A stretch of DNA of 64,000 bases from Candidatus Chlamydia corallus (GTDB taxonomy: Bacteria > Chlamydiota > Chlamydiia > Chlamydiales > Chlamydiaceae): the NCBI RefSeq assembly GCF_002817655.1, contig NZ_NWQK01000001.1, positions 124,001 through 188,000 on the forward strand, read 5' to 3'. Below are positions 50,491 through 59,576 of this stretch, piece by piece. Position 1 is the stretch's first letter. The number at the start of each line of letters is the position of its first letter. Both the position numbers and the translations under genes were made by a program. The notes under the pieces are model-generated. The model searched no databases. It saw only the letters and a program-made list of their open reading frames with translations, and was not told the DNA's origin.

Positions 50491-50955
50491 TTAAATAACT
50501 GGAAGCCCTATAGAAGAAAAAGCTAAAAGCAAACCTGTTGTTCCCTTCTTTAATTCGTAAAGATCTGAAGGATAGGGCCCTGTAAAAAATATACCGCTTC
50601 CTGCATCATTTCCTGAAAGTAGAAGGAAAAGCATGCAATCTTCTTCTCCTTCAAGAATCTCTTCTCCTGGAAAGACCCATAGATCTCGAACAAGAGAAAG
50701 TTTGGGACGATGTACTAATTCTGCTGCGAAGGAATCCAAATGCCGTTTACGCACGACAGCATGAATCTCTGGAATAGAGCGAAATATATTCTCCCTCCAC
50801 CTCATAGCATCTATATTTTTTGATGCTTTGCCAATAAAGTGGTGTAATTTTGCTTCCAATAAAAAACAATCTTTTAATGTCAGAAGATTTTCAAATAAAA
50901 TAGAACCGTGGTTATGAAAATGACGCAAGTGTTGGAGGTGTAGAGCAAACCTCAT
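50491..50955 (-). CDS. Conserved chlamydial protein (CT296-position)
   Basis: 154-aa soluble protein with no domain evident from sequence. It lies between mrsA and rnc, exactly where C. trachomatis has CT296. I recall CT296 being once described as an iron-responsive regulator and later shown by crystallography to have a fold like non-haem Fe(II)/2-oxoglutarate enzymes without the full metal site. Visible features are a His-rich N-terminus (HLQHLRHFHNHGSILFE), EIHAVVRKRHLDSFAAELVH, and CMLFLLLSGNDAGSGIFFTG. Confidence 0.8.
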   Translation of the reverse strand: MRFALHLQHLRHFHNHGSILFENLLTLKDCFLLEAKLHHFIGKASKNIDAMRWRENIFRSIPEIHAVVRKRHLDSFAAELVHRPKLSLVRDLWVFPGEEILEGEEDCMLFLLLSGNDAGSGIFFTGPYPSDLYELKKGTTGLLLAFSSIGLPVI

Positions 50956-51068
50956 ACGTATCCAAATAAGATAATAAATCCAAAAGCACTATAGACTTTA
51001 AGCTTTTTTCCGCCTATAAAAAATCCCTAACCCCAAATTTCAAGTTTAAGGACAGCTATTCTCTACCT

Positions 51069-51782
51069 ATGAATCCTCCTATAGACACTGCAGCTATCGA
51101 AGCTAAACTAAATTTTACATTTACACAACCCAAGCTGTTACAAACAGCTCTAACTCACCCCTCATATAAAAATGAAGCGGCAACTCAAATTGAAGATAGT
51201 GAGCGTTTAGAATTTTTAGGAGATGCTGTCCTTGGTCTAATTGTTACCGAGCATCTTGTTCTGCTCTTTCCTTCAATGAATGAAGGGACGCTATCAACAG
51301 CAAGAGCTTCTTTAGTCAATGCAAAAGCATGCTGTCGCTACACAACCGTTCTAGGAATTGGAGACTACCTTCTTATAGGAAAGGGCGAAAAAATCCAGAG
51401 CGAGCGAGGACGTCTTTCTGCTTATGCCAATCTATTTGAATCTGTTTTAGGCGCCATATATTTGGATGGAGGCCTTTCACCAGCTAGGAAACTGACTGTT
51501 CCTCTCCTCCCTGTTAAAGAAGAAATTCTTCCTTTAATGTCTGGCAATCCCAAGAACCTTCTTCAACAATTCACACAAAAACATTTTCGCGTTCTTCCAG
51601 TATATCAATCAACAGCAGTTACGAACGTACAAGGAACTCTAAGTTACAAGATTCAGGTTATAGTTAATAAAGAGGTTTGGGGAGAGGGATATGCATCATC
51701 AAAAAAAGAAGCAGAAAAGATCGCAGCACAACGGGCATTAGATACTCATGGCAACAAAAACCAAAACACAATGGACATGTAA
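51069..51782 (+). CDS. rnc: Ribonuclease III
   Basis: 237-aa double-stranded RNA endonuclease for rRNA and mRNA processing. The signature is [13 protein letters not shown], with the second acidic cluster in [15 protein letters not shown]-terminal dsRNA-binding domain follows ([19 protein letters not shown]...[16 protein letters not shown]). The 3' end overlaps radA by 35 bp. Confidence 0.97.
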   Translation: MNPPIDTAAIEAKLNFTFTQPKLLQTALTHPSYKNEAATQIEDSERLEFLGDAVLGLIVTEHLVLLFPSMNEGTLSTARASLVNAKACCRYTTVLGIGDYLLIGKGEKIQSERGRLSAYANLFESVLGAIYLDGGLSPARKLTVPLLPVKEEILPLMSGNPKNLLQQFTQKHFRVLPVYQSTAVTNVQGTLSYKIQVIVNKEVWGEGYASSKKEAEKIAAQRALDTHGNKNQNTMDM

Positions 51783-53109
51783 TCAATGTGGAGCTACAGC
51801 TCCTAAATGGTTAGGGCAATGTCCAGGCTGTCACAATTGGAACTCTTTGATCGAAGAATACGTTTCCCCAACCCGATCTGGAGTCCCATCCCGATCTTCT
51901 ACAACTGCGATTGCTTTAAGCTCGATAGAATTAGAGGATGAATCTAGGTTATTTATTGATTATGCGGGATGGGATAGAATCCTTGGAGGAGGAGTTGTTC
52001 GTGGGAGCCTCACTCTTCTTGGTGGAGATCCAGGGATTGGAAAGTCGACGCTCCTCCTGCAAACTGCAGAGAAACTGGCATCGCAAAAGTATAAAGTCCT
52101 TTATGTTTGTGGTGAAGAATCTGTAACACAGACTTCTCTAAGAGCAAAGCGCCTCAAAATTGCTTCTTCTTTGATTTATTTATTTCCTGAAACAAACTTG
52201 GACAATATCAAGCAACAAATAGCCACTTTAGAACCTGATATTTTGATTATCGATTCTATTCAGATTATATTTAACCCCATCCTAAACTCTGCACCAGGAT
52301 CTGTAGCTCAAGTCCGAGAAGTTACTGCAGAGCTGATGCATCTTGCTAAAAACTCTCAGATTACAACATTTATTATCGGTCATGTCACAAAATCTGGAGA
52401 AATTGCAGGTCCTAGAGTATTAGAGCATCTTGTAGATACTGTACTTTATTTTGAAGGTAACTCTCATGCAAATTACCGCATGATCCGCGCTGTGAAAAAT
52501 CGCTTTGGCCCCACAAATGAACTGCTGATTCTCTCCATGCATGCAGATGGTCTCAAAGAAATTATAAATCCTTCGGGACTTTTCCTTCAGGAAAAGACTA
52601 GATCAACTACAGGATCTATGATCATTCCTATTGTGGAGGGATCAGGGACTCTTCTCATTGAATTGCAAGCTTTAGTCTCTTCTTCTCCATTTGCTAATCC
52701 CGTTAGGAAGACTGCAGGATTCGATCCCAATCGCTTTTCCCTACTCCTGGCTGTATTAGAAAAGAGAGCTGGGGTCAAACTATTCACAATGGATGTTTTT
52801 CTATCAATCACAGGGGGATTGAAAATTATAGAACCTGCCGCAGATTTGGGCGTACTACTGGCCGTTGCCTCATCCCTATACAACCGCCTTCTACCTAAAA
52901 ATTACGTCGTAATTGGAGAGGTCGGTCTCGGAGGAGAAATCCGTCACGTAGCTCATTTGGAAAGACGCATTAAAGAGGGAAAATTGATGGGATTTGAAGG
53001 TGCTATTCTTCCTGAAAGCCAAATTTCATCTCTTTCCAATGAAATTGGAGAAAATTTTGATTTACAAGGAGTGAAAACAATAAAAGATGCTATCCGCCTG
53101 TTACGCTGA
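51748..53109 (+). CDS. radA: DNA repair protein RadA (Sms)
   Basis: 453-aa RecA-like helicase used in recombination branch migration. It has the N-terminal four-cysteine zinc finger ([18 protein letters not shown]), Walker [15 protein letters not shown], Walker [10 protein letters not shown], the RadA-specific KNRFG motif, and a Lon-like C-terminal domain ([20 protein letters not shown]). The start lies inside rnc and the end overlaps hemC by 23 bp, so the three genes form one coupled unit. Confidence 0.97.
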   Translation: MATKTKTQWTCNQCGATAPKWLGQCPGCHNWNSLIEEYVSPTRSGVPSRSSTTAIALSSIELEDESRLFIDYAGWDRILGGGVVRGSLTLLGGDPGIGKSTLLLQTAEKLASQKYKVLYVCGEESVTQTSLRAKRLKIASSLIYLFPETNLDNIKQQIATLEPDILIIDSIQIIFNPILNSAPGSVAQVREVTAELMHLAKNSQITTFIIGHVTKSGEIAGPRVLEHLVDTVLYFEGNSHANYRMIRAVKNRFGPTNELLILSMHADGLKEIINPSGLFLQEKTRSTTGSMIIPIVEGSGTLLIELQALVSSSPFANPVRKTAGFDPNRFSLLLAVLEKRAGVKLFTMDVFLSITGGLKIIEPAADLGVLLAVASSLYNRLLPKNYVVIGEVGLGGEIRHVAHLERRIKEGKLMGFEGAILPESQISSLSNEIGENFDLQGVKTIKDAIRLLR

Positions 53110-53791
53110 CCCTTTTCTAACTGATTTTTGTTGGGGGAAGCGTCCTCTTCGTATTGCCTCGAGAAATTCAAACTTAGCGAAAGCTCAAGTATACGAGTGC
53201 ATGTCTTTGCTACGCGCGTGGTATCCAAAACTTTGGTTCCAGTTATACACTGCAGAGACTACGGGAGATCGCGATAAGAAGATCCCCTTAAATCTTGTAG
53301 AAAACACTCATTTTTTCACTGATGGTGTCGATGCTTTGGTGCGTAAGGAAGTCTGTCATTTCGCGATACACTCAGCAAAGGATCTTCCTGAGACTCCCTC
53401 TCTTCCAGTAGTCGCGATGACACGATGTTTACATCCTGCTGACCTTTTAATTTATGCTGATCACTATATTCATAATTCCCTGCCCTCAAGACCGCGGTTA
53501 GGTAGTTCTTCTCTGCGTCGAAGTGCAGTACTAAAACAGCTTTTTCCTGAAGGACAGATCTTGGATATCCGAGGAACTATTGAAGAGAGGCTCGCTCAAC
53601 TCGACAGCGGCCATTACGATGCTATTGTTCTTGCCAAAGCTGCTAGTCTAAGACTTCATCTACATCATTCCTATAGCATAGAACTCCCCCCCCCCTATCA
53701 TGCTCTACAAGGCATCTTAGCAGTTACAGCAAAGGATCCTATAGAGACGTGGAAAAAGTTTTTTACCCCGATACACTGCTACTCCTCATAA
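53087..53791 (+). CDS. hemC: Porphobilinogen deaminase, short form lacking the cofactor domain
   Basis: Haem-pathway enzyme condensing four porphobilinogens to hydroxymethylbilane. Domains 1 and 2 are present: LRIASRNSNLAKAQ, the catalytic Asp in HSAKDLP, LGSSSLRRSA, IRGTIEERLAQLDSG and YDAIVLAKA. At 234 aa it is ~75 residues shorter than normal HemC (about 310). It ends just after LPPPYHALQG, where other enzymes continue into domain 3 with the Cys (E. coli Cys242, in GGCQVP) that holds the dipyrromethane cofactor. That Cys is absent. The stop is followed by non-coding sequence, with no obvious continuation. Chlamydial HemC proteins are, as I recall, all short. Confidence 0.9.
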   Translation: MLSACYADPFLTDFCWGKRPLRIASRNSNLAKAQVYECMSLLRAWYPKLWFQLYTAETTGDRDKKIPLNLVENTHFFTDGVDALVRKEVCHFAIHSAKDLPETPSLPVVAMTRCLHPADLLIYADHYIHNSLPSRPRLGSSSLRRSAVLKQLFPEGQILDIRGTIEERLAQLDSGHYDAIVLAKAASLRLHLHHSYSIELPPPYHALQGILAVTAKDPIETWKKFFTPIHCYSS

Positions 53792-54040
53792 AATAGCGAA
53801 TGTTTTATGCTTATTATTCGACTATAGTAAAAACCGAAACGCCTGATAATCGAGGAACTGCTCATTATTGCAGCGTTTGTTTGGTCTTCCTTATATTTAG
53901 AAAGCGTTCTACTTCACTCTCTATGCAACCCAAGAAGTAGAGAACTTTCCTCTGTTCTACCCCTTACAATTAGGATGTTTTTTCTTTCTTAAACTATCCT
54001 TCTCCACTTAAAGAACAATTACAAGTTAGGAAGGGATGGG

Positions 54041-54544
54041 TTGATATTTAAAATAGACATGCTGTACTATTTTTTCAAAAAATTTAACGAGCCTGCAATG
54101 ATCTGGTCTCTAGCATGGAACATTTTTTCGGGACATTCGGTTCAAATTCTGGGGCATGAACATACCTCTGATGAGGGCACAGTAAGTCAGGTAGCTACTC
54201 GATCTACATACCTAGTAAGCAGGACTGTTGAAGACAACTCTTGGTCCTATCTAGCTCTTATGATTCCTATTCTTGGATTTTTCTTCGCAAAAAAATATGA
54301 GGAGGACCAAAAGAAATGGAGCCAAACAAATACGCTCAATGAATTGGGCTATCTCCCTTCCTCTAATTGCACAAATGAAATTTGTTGGAAAGCTGCTACA
54401 GCTTTAACCTCTCCCAAGAGATTAGGGATCTTAGGTGGTTGTGGACTCCTTCTACCCATCTTTCTGCTAACGCTAGCCCTCATAATTATTAGACAGATTT
54501 TTCATTTGATCACCTTGCCGTTTCGCCTCTGCTGTTCCCGATAG
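54041..54544 (+). CDS. Hypothetical membrane protein
   Basis: 167-aa protein of unknown function. It has a hydrophobic segment near residue 70 (WSYLALMIPILGFFFAKKYEE) and a stronger one near the C-terminus (LGGCGLLLPIFLLTLALIII), ending in a basic/Cys tail (RLCCSR). The TTG start at 54041 has AGGAAGG 7 nt upstream; an ATG six codons in (54059) lacks such a site. No signal peptide. It stands alone between hemC and pgpH and is probably lineage-specific. Confidence 0.65.
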   Translation: MIFKIDMLYYFFKKFNEPAMIWSLAWNIFSGHSVQILGHEHTSDEGTVSQVATRSTYLVSRTVEDNSWSYLALMIPILGFFFAKKYEEDQKKWSQTNTLNELGYLPSSNCTNEICWKAATALTSPKRLGILGGCGLLLPIFLLTLALIIIRQIFHLITLPFRLCCSR

Positions 54545-54686
54545 TAAGTACGTTTCTTGTTAGATCTGCTTAATTTAGAAAATACAAACTATTCTTTTCT
54601 ACTATCACTTATAAAAAATTTATATGTCGCAGCATTATTTACTGAAAATCTGTAGCTTAAAGCTTAAGTTAGCATATTTAGATTCC

Positions 54687-56807
54687 CTATAAAGGTTTAG
54701 GAAAGGGATCTGTAGAGGGTTTGTAAGATATTTCAGGGTACTTCATCCGGGAATGCAAAGCTCCATAGAGAGTTTGCACCATGCTCTTGCTAATCAATGC
54801 AAGCTCATCTAAGGTAACTGGAGAGCAAGAAAACTGACCATCTTGTAATTTCCCATGGATAATCTGATCAATGAGTCCTTGAAGATTCGTAAGACTTGCG
54901 TTTTTTAAAGATCGGGAGGCGGCTTCAAAAGAATCCGCTATCATAATGATGGTGGTTTCTTTAGTCGAAGGTTTATTTCCAGAATATCGAAATAATTCCT
55001 CATCAAAAGTCCCTGTAGAGGGATTTTCTAACATATGACTGTAGTATGCAGAGCGTATTACAGACGTACCATGATGCTCTTCAATAACCCTAATAAAAGA
55101 CTCAGGAAGTCCTGCCTGCCTAGCAAGATTAACACCCTCAGGAATATGACGCATAATCATCTTAGCGCATTCTAATGGGGATAGACAATGAGAAGATTGC
55201 TTTAAGATTTTCTGATTTTCAATAAAAAATCTGGGGTTAATCAGTTTCCCTATATCATGATAATGAGCTGCAACTAAGCAGTATAGACTATCTGCACCTA
55301 TAGCTTGAGCAGCAGCCTCTGCTAAGCTTCCAACCAATATAGAATGCTGGTAGGTACCTGGAGCTTCTTTGAAAAGACGACTCAGTAGGGAGTTATCAGG
55401 CGATAAATAGGTCAGCAGAGAAAAGTTTGTAGAAGCTCCAAAAGAGGCCTCAAACACGGGAATCAAAGCAACAACACTGATTGAGGTAATTAAACTACAA
55501 ACAAAGCTTTCGATCCCATCAGCATACAGAGCTTCTTTGGATATTGTATTTGTAAATATGCGAAACATCAGCAAACTTCCCATGGCCATCCCTCCGAGCT
55601 TCATACACGCCCAAAACACCGAAGAAAGGCGACTTACTCGATGCAAGCTAACTAAGATTCTCCAAGAACAAAGCAAGTTTATAGATAAAAACCAGCTGTT
55701 GTTCCAAAGATCCGATCCCAAGGTATAGAGTAGAGCAAGAAAAGTACAAGAAAATCCAGCTATGGGAAGACCTAGGAAATATCCTAAGAGCACGGCAGTA
55801 AAGGGTAAAATTGGTGGGTATGATAAAGAGGAAACCCAATATGCGCAGAATATCTCCGTTGCACGACACCACAGCAAAGAAAGAGTTATAATAGCGATAT
55901 AGAGCATAAAGCGCTCCGGAGATTTCAACATCTCAGGACATAGGGCTTTCAAAGCACGATAACCCCAAAGAAGTACGAGGAAAACTACAAAAATAGCACC
56001 CCATAATGATCGATAAGAAAATAATCTGTGTGCTGGAAGTAGTTCCGCTCGGAGCTGTTTTAAAAGTTTAGCATCCGAGGCTTGTATTCTTTGATACTTT
56101 TCCAATACAGGTTTGCCTTTGTTAATTTTCTCAATGCAACGTGTACCAAGAAGCTCTCCTTTCACACAGGCCGACATTTCCTTATGAATAGCCATTTCAA
56201 AACTGGCACCCTTCAGAACATCCATGACTTGATCAAAACAGTGCTGAGGACAGTTTTCTTGGGTCAGAAAAAATTCCAAGTGGCCGAAACATTGAGCAAT
56301 AACATTTCCCATATTTGAGTTGATATTTACTTCTAGAATCTTCTTACCTCTCTCAAGCAAAGGAGGAGATATACTCAAGTCTTCAAGACATTTCTGAGTT
56401 GAACTATCTATAAAGTACGTAGAAAACAAAAATTCAGATGCCTTTTCAAACCAATAGCCTATTCCGCTATCCGCTTTCAAAGCTTGGCTAAAAAGAAGAC
56501 TATGAGGAGACAATATAAGACGATAGACCTTACCAAAAGTTTCTGGGATTTGCGCAGTACGTTTATAAAATTTATCGACACTCCAACTTAAAGAAAAGTC
56601 TATAGGAGCTACCAGGGAAATACGAGATACCTCGCCTTCCTTATACTCAGGAACATAGAGAACCTTTAACCATGCAAAAGTAAATATTGCGACTATGAAA
56701 GAACACGATACAAAAGTATATAGAAAATACCGAATCCAATGATGGCTTAGCTTATGTAATGCACGGTTATAGGATTCACGTCTAGGTTCTTTCATCTGTC
56801 TAACCAC
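54687..56807 (-). CDS. pgpH: Membrane HD-domain phosphohydrolase, PgpH/7TMR-HD family
   Basis: 706-aa membrane enzyme. It has one N-terminal transmembrane helix (FLYTFVSCSFIVAIFTFAW), a ~230-aa extracytoplasmic domain (7TMR-HDED type), seven predicted transmembrane helices (about 275-470), and a cytoplasmic HD domain with TYQHSILVGSLAEAA, AHYHDIGK (the HD dyad) and VIEEHHGTS. In Listeria, PgpH of this layout degrades the messenger c-di-AMP; chlamydiae are known to make c-di-AMP, so the same role is likely here. Substrate is inferred from family. Confidence 0.92.
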   Translation of the reverse strand: MVRQMKEPRRESYNRALHKLSHHWIRYFLYTFVSCSFIVAIFTFAWLKVLYVPEYKEGEVSRISLVAPIDFSLSWSVDKFYKRTAQIPETFGKVYRLILSPHSLLFSQALKADSGIGYWFEKASEFLFSTYFIDSSTQKCLEDLSISPPLLERGKKILEVNINSNMGNVIAQCFGHLEFFLTQENCPQHCFDQVMDVLKGASFEMAIHKEMSACVKGELLGTRCIEKINKGKPVLEKYQRIQASDAKLLKQLRAELLPAHRLFSYRSLWGAIFVVFLVLLWGYRALKALCPEMLKSPERFMLYIAIITLSLLWCRATEIFCAYWVSSLSYPPILPFTAVLLGYFLGLPIAGFSCTFLALLYTLGSDLWNNSWFLSINLLCSWRILVSLHRVSRLSSVFWACMKLGGMAMGSLLMFRIFTNTISKEALYADGIESFVCSLITSISVVALIPVFEASFGASTNFSLLTYLSPDNSLLSRLFKEAPGTYQHSILVGSLAEAAAQAIGADSLYCLVAAHYHDIGKLINPRFFIENQKILKQSSHCLSPLECAKMIMRHIPEGVNLARQAGLPESFIRVIEEHHGTSVIRSAYYSHMLENPSTGTFDEELFRYSGNKPSTKETTIIMIADSFEAASRSLKNASLTNLQGLIDQIIHGKLQDGQFSCSPVTLDELALISKSMVQTLYGALHSRMKYPEISYKPSTDPFPKPL

Positions 56808-56832
56808 ACACTTACAAAGTTTCTTCTCAGAG

Positions 56833-57018
56833 TTATTTATGAGAGGAAACTTGTAGTTTCACCTTAAATTCTGGACATGACCGATAGAAAAACCAAAGTT
56901 CATAATCCTTCCTTAAAGATTTATTAAGAACAAACCCCTGGGTTATAATTGCCCTGCTAATCTTGTGAGAACGATACATTGTTAAGATGCCTTCTAAGAC
57001 AAATCTCGAAAACCCCAT
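56833..57018 (-). CDS. Small hypothetical reading frame upstream of pgpH
   Basis: 61 codons, minus strand, ending 25 bp before pgpH. Content is basic and aromatic (MYRSHKISRAIITQG; DYELWFFYRSCPEFK), with no domain, signal peptide or clear ribosome-binding site. It may be a small gene or part of the decayed gap in which it lies. Confidence 0.25.
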   Translation of the reverse strand: MGFSRFVLEGILTMYRSHKISRAIITQGFVLNKSLRKDYELWFFYRSCPEFKVKLQVSSHK

Positions 57019-57739
57019 TGCATTAACTTTAGGATGTATATTCTTATTTTTTCTAAAGGTATTTTTGTGATTTTTCTATAAAATGTCCACAAATGAAAGC
57101 TTATAGCTACAGAAACATCGGTATAAAAAGCTCCCAATTTTTCATGTCTCTCCTATACTCGCGATCACGAAATATTTCTGAATCTTGAACCAAAATTTGT
57201 TACTTGGCTAAAAACTCTGAAACCATATCCTTTTACTGAACAAAATTAAAAACTCGAGGTTTCTTCTTCGCCTCTTTCAAAAGATCTCCATTTTTACTTA
57301 TGATCTTTTAGCTCCTTGAGAAAGAACCGTTGAATTTAGGGAGAGAGCTGATCTAGCTCTCTAGGCAACTGATTTAAAATCTTCTCTGCTTCCTGCTTGC
57401 GTTGTATATCTTCTATTCAAAGCTTAATAGAAAGAAAAGCTGAGGAAATCTCTGGAGACAGTCAGGAGAAGGAACATGGGGTAACCACGGTATTTTCATT
57501 ACGAATCCCTGACCTCATCGCAATCAAAAACATAAATTAAAATACCAAAATTACTGGGACAAACATTTTTAATCAAAGATGTTTATCTCCTTCTAAAGAA
57601 AGATACAAAAATCCTCTTAGATGTAAAATTATTCTATCTTTTTGAGATAAATTTTCTTCTAAAATCCAGAAAAGGTCTTCAAGAAAAAATCTCTTAAATG
57701 AGAAAATGAGCTTTCTACACATATTTCCTTGGATATGCA
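57019..57739. other. Decayed intergenic region before dnaX
   Basis: 721 bp without an intact gene. On the minus strand, 57335-57415 reads as 26 coding-like codons ending in a stop (beginning IEDIQRKQEAEKILNQL, ending RELDQLSP). It is preceded in frame by a TGA and then another open stretch (SPEISSAFLSIKL), with a further stop before that. Repeated stops inside coding-like sequence suggest a pseudogene remnant. Confidence 0.35.
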
Positions 57740-59086
57740 ATGACTCCATCCCTCTACCAAACGTCTTCCAGAAAATACCGTCCACAAGTCTTTGGAGAGA
57801 TTCTAGGACAAAGCTCTGTTGTTACTGTATTAAAAAATGCCTTGCTCCTCAATCGAGCGGCTCATGCTTATTTATTTGCTGGAATTCGCGGCACAGGGAA
57901 AACCACATTGGCTCGCATTTTAGCCAAAGCTCTGAACTGTTCGCATCTTAGCCATGATGGCGAGCCCTGTAATCAGTGTTCTTCTTGCAAAGAGATTGCT
58001 TCAGGATCCTCTTTGGATGTCTTAGAAATCGATGGAGCCTCGCATCGTGGTATCGAAGATATTCGTCAAATTAATGAGACAGTATTATTTACTCCTGTAA
58101 AAGCAAAGTTTAAAATTTATATCATAGATGAAGTCCATATGCTCACTAAAGAAGCCTTCAATGCTCTATTGAAGACTTTAGAAGAGCCTCCAAGACATGT
58201 AAAATTTTTCTTAGCAACTACAGAAATCCATAAAATTCCCAGCACCATTTTAAGTCGTTGTCAAAAAATGCAACTACAAAGGATCCCTGACAAAGCAATC
58301 CTAGATAAGCTCTCTCTTATGGCTCAAGATGATCACATTGAAGCATCGCAAGAAGCATTGGCACCAATCGCACGTGCGGCACAAGGAAGCCTGCGTGATG
58401 CAGAATCTCTTTATGATTATGTAATATCTTTATTTCCTAGAAACCTATCTCCTGAAACTGTGTCCCAAGCTTTAGGCTTGACTTCCCAAGATGCGCTTAA
58501 AACTTTAGAAAACGCTATCCGTCAAAAAGACTATCCGACAGCCTTGCAAACTGTAATAGATTTCTTAAATTCGGGGGTAGCTCCTGTAACATTTCTCCAC
58601 GATCTTACGTTATTTTATCGAGATCTTCTTCTTAAAAATCATAACAATTCTAGTGGAGCAAAATTTAACTCTCATTATAAGACGGAGCAGCTTCTAGAAA
58701 TCATAGATTTCCTTGGGGAGTCTGCAAAGCACTTACAAAATACTATCTTCGAACAGACATTTTTAGAAACGGTCGTTATCCATATTATTCGTATTTATCA
58801 AAGGCCCGTTTTATCGGAACTCCTCTCTTCTATCAAAAGTACACAGTTTGAGGGGCTTCGCAATATTAAGGAAACAGCCCCTATCATGCCCTCGCGATTA
58901 ACAACTTCTCCACCCGAGACTACTTACAAAGAACAGAGTTTTTTGGAGAAACAAAACCAACCTTCTGCTCCAGAAGGTAAAATTATATCTGTAGAAGCTA
59001 AAGGTTCTTCTTCAACAAAATCTGCAGCTATAGATACATTATTACAGTTTGCTGTTGTAGAATTTTCAGGAATTTTAAGACAATAA
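57740..59086 (+). CDS. dnaX: DNA polymerase III gamma/tau subunit
   Basis: 448-aa clamp-loader ATPase. It starts YQTSSRKYRPQVFGEILGQ and has Walker A GIRGTGKTTLARIL, a zinc module (C-NQCSSCKEI), Walker B YIIDEVHMLTKEAFNALLKTLEEPP (given as key part IIDEVHML), sensor FFLATTE and the SRC motif LSRCQKMQ. The C-terminal tau extension is short. Whether a separate gamma form is produced is not evident. It is followed 64 bp later by a ybaB-type gene, the usual pair. Confidence 0.96.
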   Translation: MTPSLYQTSSRKYRPQVFGEILGQSSVVTVLKNALLLNRAAHAYLFAGIRGTGKTTLARILAKALNCSHLSHDGEPCNQCSSCKEIASGSSLDVLEIDGASHRGIEDIRQINETVLFTPVKAKFKIYIIDEVHMLTKEAFNALLKTLEEPPRHVKFFLATTEIHKIPSTILSRCQKMQLQRIPDKAILDKLSLMAQDDHIEASQEALAPIARAAQGSLRDAESLYDYVISLFPRNLSPETVSQALGLTSQDALKTLENAIRQKDYPTALQTVIDFLNSGVAPVTFLHDLTLFYRDLLLKNHNNSSGAKFNSHYKTEQLLEIIDFLGESAKHLQNTIFEQTFLETVVIHIIRIYQRPVLSELLSSIKSTQFEGLRNIKETAPIMPSRLTTSPPETTYKEQSFLEKQNQPSAPEGKIISVEAKGSSSTKSAAIDTLLQFAVVEFSGILRQ

Positions 59087-59150
59087 GTGGGAATCTCCTA
59101 GACCATTTTATGAGAGACAACATCAATATTTCACCTAAGGATAGATAAGC

Positions 59151-59441
59151 ATGGGCAGCGGATACGCTAAGAAAAAGAAAGAAGCTAAAATTATGGAACA
59201 GCAGTTCCTAGAAATGGAGACTTCACTATTAGAAAAGCGTTATGAGGGGAAAGCTGGTAATGGTCTTGTCACTGTTGTCATCAACGGAAAGTGTGACCTA
59301 ATTTCAGTAAAGGTACAACCTACGTGCTTAGACCCTGAAGATCCAGAAATCATTGAAGACTTGTTCCATTCTGCGTTCAAACTTGCAAAAAAGCAAATGG
59401 ATGAGGAGATGTCTCTTATGCGTTCCACAATGCCTTTCTAG
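59151..59441 (+). CDS. YbaB/EbfC family nucleoid-associated protein
   Basis: 96-aa dimeric DNA-binding protein. Family pattern: an N-terminal charged helix ([19 protein letters not shown]), a central strand pair ([20 protein letters not shown]), then [19 protein letters not shown] and a C-terminal helix. It is encoded just after dnaX as in most bacteria. A role in nucleoid structure or gene regulation follows from the family; its chlamydial targets are not visible here. Confidence 0.92.
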   Translation: MGSGYAKKKKEAKIMEQQFLEMETSLLEKRYEGKAGNGLVTVVINGKCDLISVKVQPTCLDPEDPEIIEDLFHSAFKLAKKQMDEEMSLMRSTMPF

Positions 59442-59576
59442 AACTAAGTATGTGTCACTAAAGCAGAGGATGCACTTTTGCCTATAGAAAAACAAAAGGC
59501 GGCGCGACTAGAAAAAGTAGTTCTATTGAACTTGATAAAGCCTCGGAAACTTTTATAAAAAAGTCTAACTGTTTCT

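Noticed and set aside
57573-57785. 70-codon minus-strand frame overlapping the dnaX start
   Set aside because: It overlaps the well-supported dnaX N-terminus, has no ribosome-binding site or domain, and lies in the decayed gap.
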